This document shows positions 25,102 to 33,947 of a stretch of 59,704 nt of DNA, piece by piece; the stretch's first letter is position 1; each line of letters starts with the position of its first letter. The notes below the pieces were generated by a model. That model saw only the letters and a program-made list of their open reading frames with translations. It was not told where the DNA came from and did not search any database. The DNA lies in NCBI GenBank assembly GCA_964565715.1, contig CAZMGG010000018.1:1-59704 (forward strand). The letters are read 5' to 3'. This stretch comes from CAZMGG01 sp964565715 (GTDB lineage Bacteria > Planctomycetota > UBA1135 > UBA2386). The position numbers were made by a program, and so were the translations under genes.

Positions 25102-25830
25102 TCAGCCGTAGCGCGGCCGGTGGGCGCGGATGCGGTCGGCCTTCGCCGCCACCGCGCGCGCCAGCGCCTTCCAGTCGCCGCCGAGCCCACCGAGACTGGC
25201 ACGGAGGAACGCCAGCAGGCGGCTCTTCCGCACCGGCGCCGGCAGCGAGCTGAGCAGTCCGGCGAGATCCTTGATCCGCCAGCGCCGCCGGCGGAAGCGC
25301 GGCCGGAACGTGCGCTCGACGTCGATCAGCCACGGCTCGCCCCGCTGCGGCTCGAGCGACTCGGCGAACAGGTGGTTCCAGTAGAGGTCGCGGAAGCAGA
25401 GGCCGTGGTCGTGCAGCCGCCGCACCATCGGCGCGACGACGCCGCAGGCGAAGGCGATCGCCCGCTCGGCGGCGTCACCACCGGTCATGAGCGCCTCCCG
25501 CAGCAGCGCGTCGAGCGGCCGGCCCGGCGCCGACGCCATGGCCAGCACCGAGTGGCCCGCCTCGCAGCGCAGGCCCAGCGGCACGGGCGTCCGGAAGCCC
25601 CGCTCGGCCAGTTCCCGCAGCAGTTCCTGCTCGCGGCGCGCCGCCGAGCCTCGTTCGCGCCGGATCTTGGCGAACCACGGCGCCCCGTCCTCGCCGGACA
25701 CCAGCACGGTCCGCCGTCGTGGCGTCGTGCGCACCGAAAAACCCAGCGCGCCGGCCCGCACCGCCGCCAGATCGGCCGGATCGGGCGCCGGGCCCGGCCC
25801 CGGGGGGGCTCCTCTGTTGCTGCCCGTCAC
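25102..25830 (-). CDS. WaaP/Kdo-kinase-like small-molecule kinase
   Basis: A 242-residue protein kinase-fold enzyme of the lipopolysaccharide kinase (WaaP/KdkA/InaA) group. The ATP Lys is probably in PWFAKIRRERG. The catalytic loop is HDHGLCFRDLYWNHLF with the Asp of RDLYWNH, and the metal-binding Asp is in WLIDVERTF, an HRD/DFG-like arrangement with the tell-tale DVE. The likely role is phosphorylation of heptose or Kdo in the LPS core, consistent with hldE, lpxK and a heptose-type nucleotidyltransferase in the same window. It starts at a GTG and diverges from gdhA over 70 bases; its 3' end faces rnpB. The exact sugar acceptor cannot be told from sequence. Confidence 0.78.
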   Translation of the reverse strand: MTGSNRGAPPGPGPAPDPADLAAVRAGALGFSVRTTPRRRTVLVSGEDGAPWFAKIRRERGSAARREQELLRELAERGFRTPVPLGLRCEAGHSVLAMASAPGRPLDALLREALMTGGDAAERAIAFACGVVAPMVRRLHDHGLCFRDLYWNHLFAESLEPQRGEPWLIDVERTFRPRFRRRRWRIKDLAGLLSSLPAPVRKSRLLAFLRASLGGLGGDWKALARAVAAKADRIRAHRPRYG

Positions 25831-25900
25831 GGTGGAAGGTAGGTTTCCTGGCCCTCATTTCCGGCGCAACCCCCGCCGCGCGTTTCCGAGCGTCCCCCGC

Positions 25901-27166
25901 ATGAATCCGCAACAAGTCCTGGGCGAAGAGAATCCGTTCGAAGCGATGCACGCCCGCTTCGATCTGGCGGCGGCCAAACTGGGCCTGGAGCCCGGCCTCT
26001 ACCAGATCCTTCGCACCCCGGACCGGGAGATCACCGTCGCCGTGCCGACGGTGATGGACGACGGCTCGATCAGCGTGTTCACCGGCTACCGGGTCCAGCA
26101 CAGCCTGGCCCGCGGCCCGGCCAAGGGCGGCATCCGTTTCGCCCCCAACGTCAATCTGGACGAGGTGCGGGCCCTGGCGGCCTGGATGACCTGGAAGTGC
26201 GCCGTGGTGAACGTGCCGTTCGGCGGCGGCAAGGGCGGCGTCATCTGCGACCCGTTCAAGCTCTCCCGCGGCGAGATGGAGCGGATCACCCGCCGCTACA
26301 TCGCCGGGATCATGGACTTCCTCGGCCCGGACCGCGACATCCCGGCCCCGGACATGGGCACCGACGGCTCGGTGATGGCCTGGATCATGGACACCTACAC
26401 CATGCACGTGCGGCAGCACTGCACGGCGGTGGTGACCGGCAAGCCGGTGGACATCGGCGGCTCGATGGGCCGCATCGAGGCCACCGGCCGCGGCGTGCAG
26501 ATCACCGCCCGGGAGGCGCTGACCCACATCGGCATGAACCCGAAGGAGTGCGTCGCCGCCGTGCAGGGCGCGGGCAACGTCGGCAGCATCTCCGCCCACT
26601 ACCTCAACCAGATGGGCGTCAAGGTCGTCGCCATCTCCGACATCCGCGGCGCCCTCTACAACCAGGACGGCCTCGACGTCGAGCGCGTGCGGGCGCACAT
26701 GCTGAAGAACCGCACCTTGGACGGCCTCGACATCGGCGACCGCATCACCAACGCCCAGCTCCTCGAGCTGCCGGTCGACATCCTGGTGCCGGCAGCCACC
26801 GAGAACGTGATCACCAGCCGCAACGCCCCCAACGTCAAGGCCAAGGTCATCGTCGAGGGCGCCAACGGCCCGGTCACCGCCGGCGCCGACAAGATCCTCG
26901 ACGAGAAGGGCGTGTTCATCGTCCCGGACATCCTCGCCAACGCCGGCGGCGTGACCGTCTCCTACTTCGAGTGGGTGCAGGACCGGATGGCCTTCTTCTG
27001 GACCCAGAAGGAGGTCGAGGACCGCATGGAGCAGATCATGGTGGACAGCTTCCGCGCCGTGGTCGACATGGCCCGCCGGTTCCAGGTCAACAACCGCATC
27101 GCCGCCTACATGCTGGGCGTCGACCGCGTCGCCCGCGTCACCCGGATGCGCGGCATCTACGCCTAG
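25901..27166 (+). CDS. gdhA: Glutamate dehydrogenase
   Basis: A 421-residue Glu/Leu-type dehydrogenase interconverting glutamate with 2-oxoglutarate and ammonium. Substrate-binding GPAKGGIRF is at residues 72-80 and the catalytic-Lys motif PFGGGKGG at 106-113 (Lys111). The Rossmann motif QGAGNVGS and the later block LANAGGVTVSYFEW are standard. Length and motifs fit the hexameric bacterial/archaeal NAD(P) family. It could assimilate the ammonium that the respiratory cluster may release, but that link is inference. It ends in a CTAG tetranucleotide that also provides the stop of the convergent HD-GYP gene. Confidence 0.96.
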   Translation: MNPQQVLGEENPFEAMHARFDLAAAKLGLEPGLYQILRTPDREITVAVPTVMDDGSISVFTGYRVQHSLARGPAKGGIRFAPNVNLDEVRALAAWMTWKCAVVNVPFGGGKGGVICDPFKLSRGEMERITRRYIAGIMDFLGPDRDIPAPDMGTDGSVMAWIMDTYTMHVRQHCTAVVTGKPVDIGGSMGRIEATGRGVQITAREALTHIGMNPKECVAAVQGAGNVGSISAHYLNQMGVKVVAISDIRGALYNQDGLDVERVRAHMLKNRTLDGLDIGDRITNAQLLELPVDILVPAATENVITSRNAPNVKAKVIVEGANGPVTAGADKILDEKGVFIVPDILANAGGVTVSYFEWVQDRMAFFWTQKEVEDRMEQIMVDSFRAVVDMARRFQVNNRIAAYMLGVDRVARVTRMRGIYA

Positions 27167-28080
27167 CCGCGGAACAGCCGCACGAAGCCCTGGGCCAGCC
27201 GGTCCTCGAAGCAACCGCGGTAGGCCTGCGCCAGGATCCGCAGCGCGTCGTAGACGCCGACCCGCGGTTCGTGCTTGCCGCAGATCTTCTCGAACGCGTC
27301 GCACAACCCCACCAGCCGCGCCATCTCCGGGATCGCCGTGCTGCACAGGCCGCGCGGATAGCCCGAGCCGTCGAGCCGCTCGTGGTGGTAGAGCGCCGCC
27401 TCGCCCACCTCGTCCGGCAGCCCCAGCCGCCGCAGCTGGTCGTGGCCGCGCCGGGTGTGGTCCAGGTCGCTCTCGCTGTTGCCGTAGCCGACCCGGCCGA
27501 TGTCGTGCAGCACGCCGGCCAGCCCGGCCATCAGCAGCGTGCCGGGCTCGGCGCCGAGCACGTGCCGCGCCAGGCCCATCGACAGGAAGCTCACCGTCAG
27601 GCTGTGGTTGGCGAGATCGCCGCCCGCCCGCAACAGCCGCCGCAACGCCTGGAACGACCCCTTCTCCCGCAGCATCAGGCCGCTGGTGGACAGCAGCACC
27701 TTCTCGGCCCGCGCCACCGTCTCGTGGGTGGGCTGCTGGCCCAGCAGGTCGGTGGCCATCTCCACCGCGACGCCGTGCAACACGTCGGCGCGCCGTTCCA
27801 GCGACACCGCCTTGTCCTTCAGGATGTCGTCGAGCTGGCCCTCGACCCGCCGGTAGTACTGGCCCCGGTCGGCATCGCGGATGAACAGCCGCTGCACGCC
27901 CTCCTGGTGCAGCCGGCCGACGTGCACCTCGTCCAGCTCGGCCTTGGTGTCGCGGTAGAGCACCCAGCGGTGTTCCGCCGTCTCCAGGTAGAGCGGAAAC
28001 GACAACGGCTGCCGGCCGGCCAGTCCCTCCAGGGGGACCGGCAGGTAGGTGCTGGCCTTCTCCACCGCCGTCGCGGGCAT
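27163..28080 (-). CDS. HD-GYP domain protein
   Basis: A 305-residue protein. Its first 150 residues have no clear domain (a PilZ-like or DUF3391-like role is possible). The C-terminal half is an HD-GYP phosphohydrolase: His159, then HD at 192-193 (VLHDIGRVGYG), His213, the pair HHE at 232-234 and DGSGYP at 237-242. The GYP core is kept as GSGYP, so c-di-GMP hydrolysis is plausible. The usual DxYDALT segment reads GLCDAFEKICG, a variation near the active site. It is convergent with gdhA and their stop codons share the same CTAG. Its upstream neighbour on the same strand is the nucleotidyltransferase at 28170, 89 bases away. Confidence 0.82.
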   Translation of the reverse strand: MPATAVEKASTYLPVPLEGLAGRQPLSFPLYLETAEHRWVLYRDTKAELDEVHVGRLHQEGVQRLFIRDADRGQYYRRVEGQLDDILKDKAVSLERRADVLHGVAVEMATDLLGQQPTHETVARAEKVLLSTSGLMLREKGSFQALRRLLRAGGDLANHSLTVSFLSMGLARHVLGAEPGTLLMAGLAGVLHDIGRVGYGNSESDLDHTRRGHDQLRRLGLPDEVGEAALYHHERLDGSGYPRGLCSTAIPEMARLVGLCDAFEKICGKHEPRVGVYDALRILAQAYRGCFEDRLAQGFVRLFRG

Positions 28081-28169
28081 CTCGGCTTCCGGATCGGGCG
28101 CGGCCAGCCCGGGCCTTGAGATGCCGCCCACCGGCCGATGGCAGGGCGGCCAGGGCGCCCGGGGCCGCC

Positions 28170-28679
28170 TCAGTCGAGCTTGCGCTTCTTGATCTTCTGC
28201 AGCAGCTTCGTCGTGCTCTGCGCCTTCTTGTCGCCGACGAACACCGCCTTGATGTCCAGTTCCTTCAGCGTGTCGCGCTCGGGCAGGGTCTTCAGCGTGT
28301 AGTCGGTGCCCTTGGCGTAGAGGTTGGGCTTGAGCTGCCGGATCAGCGCGTCGGCGGTCTCGTCGTCGAAGCTGGTGACGTAGTCGATGCTCGTCAGCCC
28401 GGCCAGGACCTCCATGCGCTCCGCCAGCGGCACGATCGGCCGGCCCTTGCCCTTCAGTTTCTCCGCCGACTTGTCGCCGTTGACCCCCACCACCAGCATG
28501 TCGCCGCGGGACCGCGCGTCCTCGAGGCACCGCAGGTGGCCGATGTGGAGCAGGTCGTAGACGCCGTTGGTGAGCACCACGGTCTTGCCCGACGCGACGA
28601 CGCTGGTCAGGATGGCGGCGAGCGCCTTGCGGTCGACGATCTTGTCTTTGCTGCGCGTCTTGCGCGGGACGAGGACCAA
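28170..28679 (-). CDS. Heptose-type nucleotidyltransferase (HldE C-terminal-like)
   Basis: A 169-residue cytidylyltransferase-fold enzyme resembling the C-terminal half of HldE/RfaE, which adenylylates heptose 1-phosphate, or glycerol-3-phosphate cytidylyltransferase. The nucleotide motif is TNGVYDLLHIGHLRCLEDAR with the HxGH signature. GVNGDKSAEKLKG and RPIVPLAERMEVLAGL follow, as in RfaE domain II. No kinase domain is attached, unlike the full HldE at 31162-32646. The last 35 residues are very lysine-rich (KKAQSTTKLLQKIKKRKLD). The start is uncertain: I chose the TTG at 28679 because AGGAG lies eight bases upstream; a GTG three bases later is an alternative. Confidence 0.78.
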   Translation of the reverse strand: MVLVPRKTRSKDKIVDRKALAAILTSVVASGKTVVLTNGVYDLLHIGHLRCLEDARSRGDMLVVGVNGDKSAEKLKGKGRPIVPLAERMEVLAGLTSIDYVTSFDDETADALIRQLKPNLYAKGTDYTLKTLPERDTLKELDIKAVFVGDKKAQSTTKLLQKIKKRKLD

Positions 28680-28721
28680 GGCAGGACTCCTGGACAGGGG
28701 CTGGGTTGCGGTGGCCCGCAG

Positions 28722-28727
28722 AGGATA
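28722..28727 (-). promoter_or_regulatory. Candidate -10 of the nucleotidyltransferase gene
   Basis: TATCCT on the minus strand in the context GGCTATCCT, about 42 bases before the TTG start, leaving a leader that includes the AGGAG ribosome site. Consensus match only. Confidence 0.35.
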
Positions 28728-29088
28728 GCCGGCGCCCCAAGCCGAAGGGAAGAGCGAGGTTGCGACCGTGGCGACGGGCGTAGCCGTGGCCCGCCGGATG
28801 CGAAACTCGGCGCCGATGGCCCGGCCACCCCCTCGTTCTGCCCGCACCCTCGCCGCGGCTGGTGCAGGATCGCCAACCCGGCGCGCCCAGTTGCCACCCG
28901 GCTGTCCCCCCCAGCAGCAGCGGCGGCGTCCGGGCAAACCCATCGGCAGGCTCAGCGCCCGCAGCCCTGTTCCCGCATGCAGGCGCCAGTGGCGAGATCG
29001 ATGGATCGATGCGGTGCACGATCCATGTCCGGCAGGATGCGGTGTGGGCCGCCCGCGGCGCCTGCTCGTCCGGACCGATGCCACGGCG

Positions 29089-29094
29089 TATGCT
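29089..29094 (+). promoter_or_regulatory. Candidate -10 of the anchored hypothetical gene
   Basis: TATGCT (context GGCGTATGCT) lies 27 bases before the ATG at 29122, with CAGGAAAG between as ribosome site. Consensus match only. Confidence 0.35.
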
Positions 29095-29121
29095 CCCTCC
29101 CCGAAGCAGGAAAGCTGCACC

Positions 29122-31107
29122 ATGAGGCCATGGTCGCACCTGCCTCCCTGCTGGGAATTGCAAGTACCCATCCACTCCCACCACACCCGGGGTCAGCCCA
29201 TGCGCGCCGATGCCAAGCGACCAAAGCCCCACTTTCCCCTCGCCCTCGTGCTCGGACTGTGTGTGCTGCTGGCCATCGTGATCTGGCCCACAACATGGCC
29301 GGCTCCTGATCCGGGCGATGTGACGGCGGCGCCATTGGCCGCAGAGTCACCGCCCCCCACGTCGCCAATCACCAGTGGGCAGTCGCCGCCACCTGGCACC
29401 GAGCCGTCGCCACAGACCGACCTATCAGGCCGCGCTGCAGAGCCCGCCGAGCTCTTCTGCGCCTTCACCGGCCGCTTGCTCGACACCCTCGGCAATCCCC
29501 TGGTCAACTTCAAGATGCACGTCTTGCCGATGGCCATGCTCCACGGCAGCGCCAATCCTGCCAAGAATCGCCTGGTCGTCGCCTTCTCGGATCGCGTAGG
29601 CGCCTTCGACGCTCGCCTCCCCCAATCCTGGGAGCACCAGATCCTCGCACTCTCGGTGCTCTCACCGGATCCTGAGTCGGCCTGGGTCGAACACCTGCTC
29701 GTGCAAGCCGGCACAGGGCTCCACCTCGTTCTGCATGGGCCAGCCACCGACGAGCGCCACATCCACGGGTCTCTGCGCATCGCTGGCCTCGACGGCGGCC
29801 GCTGGGTCCTCAGTGCCTCGGGCGACCGAGGGCTCCTGGCCACCGCAATCATCACCGCCGGACTCGCCGACCTGGCCTCGACTCCGCTGCGCTGCACTCG
29901 CTCACAATTGGCCGACCTGCCCTTGACGCTGTGGATCTACGGGGATGGCGACAGCCCATGTGCGTCGCTGCCATTTGCGAATCTGCAGGACCTCGAGCAA
30001 CGCCTTGCGGCCCATGCACCACTGCCGACGGCCCCACGAACACTCCACCTTCCACCGCTCACTGGCGCCGCCGCCCCTGCACAGGCAGAAGTCGGCTTCC
30101 TGGACGCGCCTCCCGGCACCGGCTTCATCATGCGCGCCAGGCCGAACGCCGACGGCCAGATCGGCCTCCGCTGCGCCGAGGGGACGCGCCTCGCCATCCG
30201 CGGATCCATGGCCAAAGACCCCATGAGCGCATCCGGCATCTGTGTAGTCGATACCCGCGATGTGTATCGGGTGGCATGGCTGCAGACCCTGCCAGGCCCA
30301 CACTCCCTCACCGTCGTCTTCCACCCCACGGACTTCCAGCCTCGGGGATCACTTCGACTGCGACTCTCTCCCAGCAGCAACCAGCCCCCCGGCCCATCCC
30401 AACTCGTTTCGCTCGCCATCGAACGCCGCATCGATCGTCAGGAGGATGGTGACTGGACTCCAGCCACGATCCACGGTCTCCCGCCAGGCGCATACACCGT
30501 CACCGTCGTGGACCGGGGCTCTCTCACCACCGATGTGTCCGCCACGGTTGCCGTCGTTCCCGGTCCGGTGCATCACGTGGCGTTGGTCCCTTCCCCGGTG
30601 GCCTTCCTGGCGCCGGTAGACGCCGCCCGGCTTGGACCGATCCGCTCCATCGATCTGTGCGTGCGGCCCGCCGGCTCACAAGCTCCCTTCCGTCACATCC
30701 GGCTCACTACGCATCCAGCGCATGGCCTCGCCTCGTTCTTCGTCACGGCCCTTCCGGAGGGCGCATACGAGTTCGAGGCCAGGACGGGCAGTTCGTTCGC
30801 AATCGGTACGTTCTCCTTGCTCCCGGTTTCGGCGCCTCAGGAGATCGCTGCCACGTTCCGGCACGGCACGCAACGGCGGTACGACCTGGGCGAAGCCCTG
30901 GTCGGAGGGACCATCCGCATGGCCGATGCACCGGCAGCGATCCCATGGCTGCATTGGTCGGTCGACCAGACGCAAGGCACCATCGACGTCCCGGAACACC
31001 ATGCGGGACGCCCGCTGACCGTACAGCGCCCAGGCTCCGATGAGCTCATTCCATTGGCCGTGCGCGCTGACGGTGTCTTTGCTCCGGGTGCTACCAACGG
31101 CAGGTAA
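29122..31107 (+). CDS. Membrane-anchored hypothetical protein, atypical codon use
   Basis: A 661-residue protein I do not recognise (635 residues if the ATG at 29200 is used). One membrane helix (HFPLALVLGLCVLLAIVIW) is followed by a Pro/Thr/Ser-rich linker and a long beta-rich extracytoplasmic part. A segment CAFTGRLLDTLGNPLVNFKM resembles the first strands of carboxypeptidase-regulatory-like (transthyretin-fold) domains, and HGLPPGAYTVTVVDRGS and ALPEGAYEFEAR look like further units of that type. The gene uses more A- or T-ending codons than its neighbours, suggesting transfer or relaxed selection. The ATG at 29122 has a better ribosome site (CAGGAAAG, eight bases away), but the 29200 ATG sits closer to the helix. 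Function unknown. Confidence 0.6.
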   Translation: MRPWSHLPPCWELQVPIHSHHTRGQPMRADAKRPKPHFPLALVLGLCVLLAIVIWPTTWPAPDPGDVTAAPLAAESPPPTSPITSGQSPPPGTEPSPQTDLSGRAAEPAELFCAFTGRLLDTLGNPLVNFKMHVLPMAMLHGSANPAKNRLVVAFSDRVGAFDARLPQSWEHQILALSVLSPDPESAWVEHLLVQAGTGLHLVLHGPATDERHIHGSLRIAGLDGGRWVLSASGDRGLLATAIITAGLADLASTPLRCTRSQLADLPLTLWIYGDGDSPCASLPFANLQDLEQRLAAHAPLPTAPRTLHLPPLTGAAAPAQAEVGFLDAPPGTGFIMRARPNADGQIGLRCAEGTRLAIRGSMAKDPMSASGICVVDTRDVYRVAWLQTLPGPHSLTVVFHPTDFQPRGSLRLRLSPSSNQPPGPSQLVSLAIERRIDRQEDGDWTPATIHGLPPGAYTVTVVDRGSLTTDVSATVAVVPGPVHHVALVPSPVAFLAPVDAARLGPIRSIDLCVRPAGSQAPFRHIRLTTHPAHGLASFFVTALPEGAYEFEARTGSSFAIGTFSLLPVSAPQEIAATFRHGTQRRYDLGEALVGGTIRMADAPAAIPWLHWSVDQTQGTIDVPEHHAGRPLTVQRPGSDELIPLAVRADGVFAPGATNGR

Positions 31108-31161
31108 CCGACCCCGCGACAGCGCCCCGTGACCTTGGTGGCCCGTCGACCGCCCCCGCCC

Positions 31162-32646
31162 CTACCCGCCGCCCCGCCGGATCCGTTCGACGATCGCCGT
31201 CGTGCTGCGCCCCGCCAGCAGCGGCACCAGCACCACCTGCCCGCCGTGGGACTCGACCCACTCGCGGCCGACCACGCCCTTGTCGCGCCAGTCCTCGCCC
31301 TTGGCCAGCACGTGCGGCGTCACCAGTTCGATCAGCTTCTTCGGGGTGTCGTCGTCGAACGCCACCACGAAGTCGACCGCCGCCAGCGCCGCCAGCACCG
31401 CCATGCGGTCCTCCAGGGTCACGATCGGCCGACCCGGACCCTTCTGCTGCCGCTGCACCGACGCATCGGTGTTCACCGCCACCATCAGGGCGTCGCCGTA
31501 GGCCCGCGCCCGGGCCAGGTAGTCGGTGTGGCCCGGATGCAGCAGGTCGAAGCAGCCGTTGGTGAACACCAGCCGGCGCCCCTCGGTGCGCAGCCGGGTG
31601 GCCACGGCGGCGGCCTGGGCCTGGGTCAGCACCTTGCCGGCAGCACCACCGGTGGACTGGCCCAGCATGGTCAGCACCTCCTGGCGGGAAGGGGCCCAGG
31701 TGCCGAACTTGCCCACCGTGATGCCGGCGGCGCAGTTGGCCAGCGCCAGCGCGTCGGGCAGGGGCACGCCGACGGCGCGGCAGAAGGTCAGCATCGCCAC
31801 CACCGTGTCGCCGGCGCCGGTGACGTCGAACACGGCGCGGGCCTCGGTGGGGATGATGCGGTGGCCGGAGTCGGTCTCGAAGAAGATGCCGTCCTTGCCG
31901 AGCGTGATGGTGGCGGCCTTGACGCCGGTGATCTCGCGGAGCCGCTGGGCGGCGCGGTGCAGATCCTCGGTGGAACGGATGTGCACGCCGGTGGCGGCCT
32001 CGGCCTCCTCGCGGTTGGGCGTGAGCAGGTCGACGCCGCGGTAGATCGTGTAGTCGCGGCCCTTGGGGTCGACCACCACGACGCCGCCGGCGGAACGGGC
32101 GGCGGTGATGGCGGCCTGGATCACCTTCGGCGTGAGGACACCCTTGCCGTAGTCGGAGAGCAGCACGCCGCGGAAGGGGAACGGGCGCTGCGCGAGCAGC
32201 GCCAGCATGGCCTGTTCGGCCTCGCCGCCCACCGGCGCGCGGCTCTCGTTGTCGACGCGCAGCACCTGCGCAGTCTTGCTGACGTAGCGGGTCTTGCGGG
32301 TGGTCGGCCGGGTCTTGTCGGTGACCAGGGGGCCGGTGTCGATGCCGCCCTCGGCGAGGAGCTTGCGCAGGCGGCGGCCCGATTCGTCGTCGCCGCAGAC
32401 GCCGAGGACGGCGGCCTCGGCGCCGAGCGAGCGGAGGTTGGCGGCGACGTTGCCGGCGCCGCCCAGGAGGTAGCGCTCGCTCTCCAGTTCGAAGACCAGG
32501 ACCGGCGCCTCCGGTGAGACGCGGTTGGCGCGGCCGTCGATGTAGCGGTCGAGGATCAGGTCACCGATCACCAGGATGCGGGCAGACGGCAGGGCCTCGA
32601 GCACCTGGGCGAGGCGCAGGCGGTCGTCGGTGTCCGGCGCGGTCAT
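31162..32646 (-). CDS. hldE: Bifunctional heptose 7-phosphate kinase/heptose 1-phosphate adenylyltransferase HldE
   Basis: A 494-residue two-domain enzyme of ADP-heptose synthesis for LPS inner core. The N-terminal PfkB/ribokinase domain (about 1-335) shows VIGDLILDRYIDG, LGGAGNVAANLRSLG, LLTPNREEAE and the catalytic FDVTGAGDTVVAML with the GAGD Asp. The C-terminal nucleotidyltransferase (about 355-494) shows VFTNGCFDLLHPGHTDYL and RPIVTLEDRMAVLAAL. Both halves are complete. The ATG overlaps the stop of the conserved gene upstream (ATGA), indicating coupling. Together with lpxK and the WaaP-like kinase it implies an LPS-bearing outer membrane. Confidence 0.95.
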   Translation of the reverse strand: MTAPDTDDRLRLAQVLEALPSARILVIGDLILDRYIDGRANRVSPEAPVLVFELESERYLLGGAGNVAANLRSLGAEAAVLGVCGDDESGRRLRKLLAEGGIDTGPLVTDKTRPTTRKTRYVSKTAQVLRVDNESRAPVGGEAEQAMLALLAQRPFPFRGVLLSDYGKGVLTPKVIQAAITAARSAGGVVVVDPKGRDYTIYRGVDLLTPNREEAEAATGVHIRSTEDLHRAAQRLREITGVKAATITLGKDGIFFETDSGHRIIPTEARAVFDVTGAGDTVVAMLTFCRAVGVPLPDALALANCAAGITVGKFGTWAPSRQEVLTMLGQSTGGAAGKVLTQAQAAAVATRLRTEGRRLVFTNGCFDLLHPGHTDYLARARAYGDALMVAVNTDASVQRQQKGPGRPIVTLEDRMAVLAALAAVDFVVAFDDDTPKKLIELVTPHVLAKGEDWRDKGVVGREWVESHGGQVVLVPLLAGRSTTAIVERIRRGGG

Positions 32647-33605
32647 CGGGGCTCCATCGACAGGCCGGCGGCCTGGCCTTCGGCCAGCAGCGCCTGGTGC
32701 AGGAGCGGCAGCACGATCTCGTGCTGGGCCACCACCGAGAGGCCTTCCTTGGGCGGCCGGGCCACCACGTTGGTCATCGCGCGGTACTGCTGGATCATGT
32801 CGAAGTTGCAGGTGGTGAAGTCACTGCCGAGCTGGCCGCGGTTGCGGGCGATGGAGACGGCCTTGAGGAAGACCTCCGGCATGATGACCGCCGAGCCGAT
32901 GTTGCACCAAACGCCGCGGTCGAGGCGGCCGACGGTGTCGGCGAGGATCCAGAAGTCCTTCAGGGTGGCCTCGCCGAGCGCTCCGCCGTCGAGGTCCGGG
33001 TCCATGTGGACGATGTCGCAGCCGACCGCGGCGTGGACCGTGGCCGGGATGCCGAGGCGGGCGGCCTCGGCGAACACCGACAGCTCGCGGTGCGGCAGGG
33101 CATCGTCGAGGATCTGCCGGCCGATGGCGAGGCCGAGGCCCTCGCCGTTCTTGCGGGCGCGGGCGGTGGCGCCGTTGATGCCCTGGAAGGTCTCCCGCCA
33201 GAAGCCGAACGAGCCGTCGGGCAGGTTGGCGGCCACGTCCTCCGAGGTGGCGGCCTGGTAGGCGGTCTCCCAGTCGTGGATGGCGCTGGCGCCGTTGGTG
33301 GCGACGTGGGTGACGAAGCCGCGGCGCATGAGGTCGATCAGCAGCGGCGACAGGCCGACCTTGAGGACGTGGGCGCCGAGCGACACGCCCACCTCGCGCG
33401 AGGCCTTGCGGGCCTCGACGATGCGCTGGACCACCCGCTTCAGGTGCCGGCTGCCGTAGATGTCGGGCAGGCTGCGGAAGAAGGCGGCGAAGCCGGGCTG
33501 CGGCGGCAGCACCTGGGCGAACTCGGCCTTCTGCACCAGGTTCTTGCGCTCCGCCAGCGGGCGGATGCGCAGCGGGCGGGCGCCCTTCGGGTTCGGTTCG
33601 GTCAT
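32643..33605 (-). CDS. Conserved deoxyhypusine-synthase-like protein coupled to hldE
   Basis: A 320-residue soluble protein that I recognise only as a conserved family. A block GVSLGAHVLKVGLSPLLIDL and THVATNGASAIHDWE resembles deoxyhypusine synthase-type Rossmann regions. Further on, CDIVHMDPDLDGGALGE and WCNIGSAVIMPEVFLKAVS are the strongest landmarks. There is no partner eIF5A substrate in bacteria, so the reaction must differ. The stop overlaps the hldE start by four bases, so it is made with HldE and may act on a sugar or nucleotide intermediate of the same pathway; this is inference. The ATG at 33605 begins MTEPNPKGARPLRI. Function unknown. Confidence 0.7.
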   Translation of the reverse strand: MTEPNPKGARPLRIRPLAERKNLVQKAEFAQVLPPQPGFAAFFRSLPDIYGSRHLKRVVQRIVEARKASREVGVSLGAHVLKVGLSPLLIDLMRRGFVTHVATNGASAIHDWETAYQAATSEDVAANLPDGSFGFWRETFQGINGATARARKNGEGLGLAIGRQILDDALPHRELSVFAEAARLGIPATVHAAVGCDIVHMDPDLDGGALGEATLKDFWILADTVGRLDRGVWCNIGSAVIMPEVFLKAVSIARNRGQLGSDFTTCNFDMIQQYRAMTNVVARPPKEGLSVVAQHEIVLPLLHQALLAEGQAAGLSMEPR

Positions 33606-33947
33606 CGCGGTAGGGGCATGAAACCGCCGGGCCCGGGGCAGGGGCAACAGGCTGCTGAGGATTGCCCGCCATTGCCTTCTCCGGCGGCGGGCGGCAGCTA
33701 CGCTCCGCGCCCATGCCGTCCGGCTGCGGCCTCGCGCCGCGGGCGACCCACCGGGTGCGACGGCGGCGCCGCTCCGGCGGCAGCCGCCCCGACGGCACAC
33801 CATCGCCCGGGAACCGCCGTGCGATCGCCGCGCGCCATCGTCGCGCCGCCGCCTTCCTCGTCCCGTGCGGTCGGAGTGCCGGCCGCGGGATTCCTCTCCG
33901 TACGTCCGCCGGTCCCAGGACCGGCTCCACCTCCTCGCAGGAGCCCC
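33606..33947. other. Gap between divergent genes
   Basis: About 340 bases without a supported gene. A GCTACGCT element lies at 33697-33704 on the plus strand, and GCAGGAG just before 33948 serves the next gene. If 33699-33704 is the promoter, the leader of the BNR gene would be about 240 nt. A 105-codon frame beginning at 33713 has shadow-like composition and is not annotated. Confidence 0.55.

Larger units (their letters stand above)
28680..29121. other. Non-coding gap between divergent genes
   Basis: No convincing gene on either strand. It holds the likely promoter of the nucleotidyltransferase (28722-28727, minus), an 8-bp inverted repeat with a ten-base loop (29001-29008 with 29019-29026), and a TATGCT near 29089 before the plus-strand gene. 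The rest shows nothing I can identify. Confidence 0.6.
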
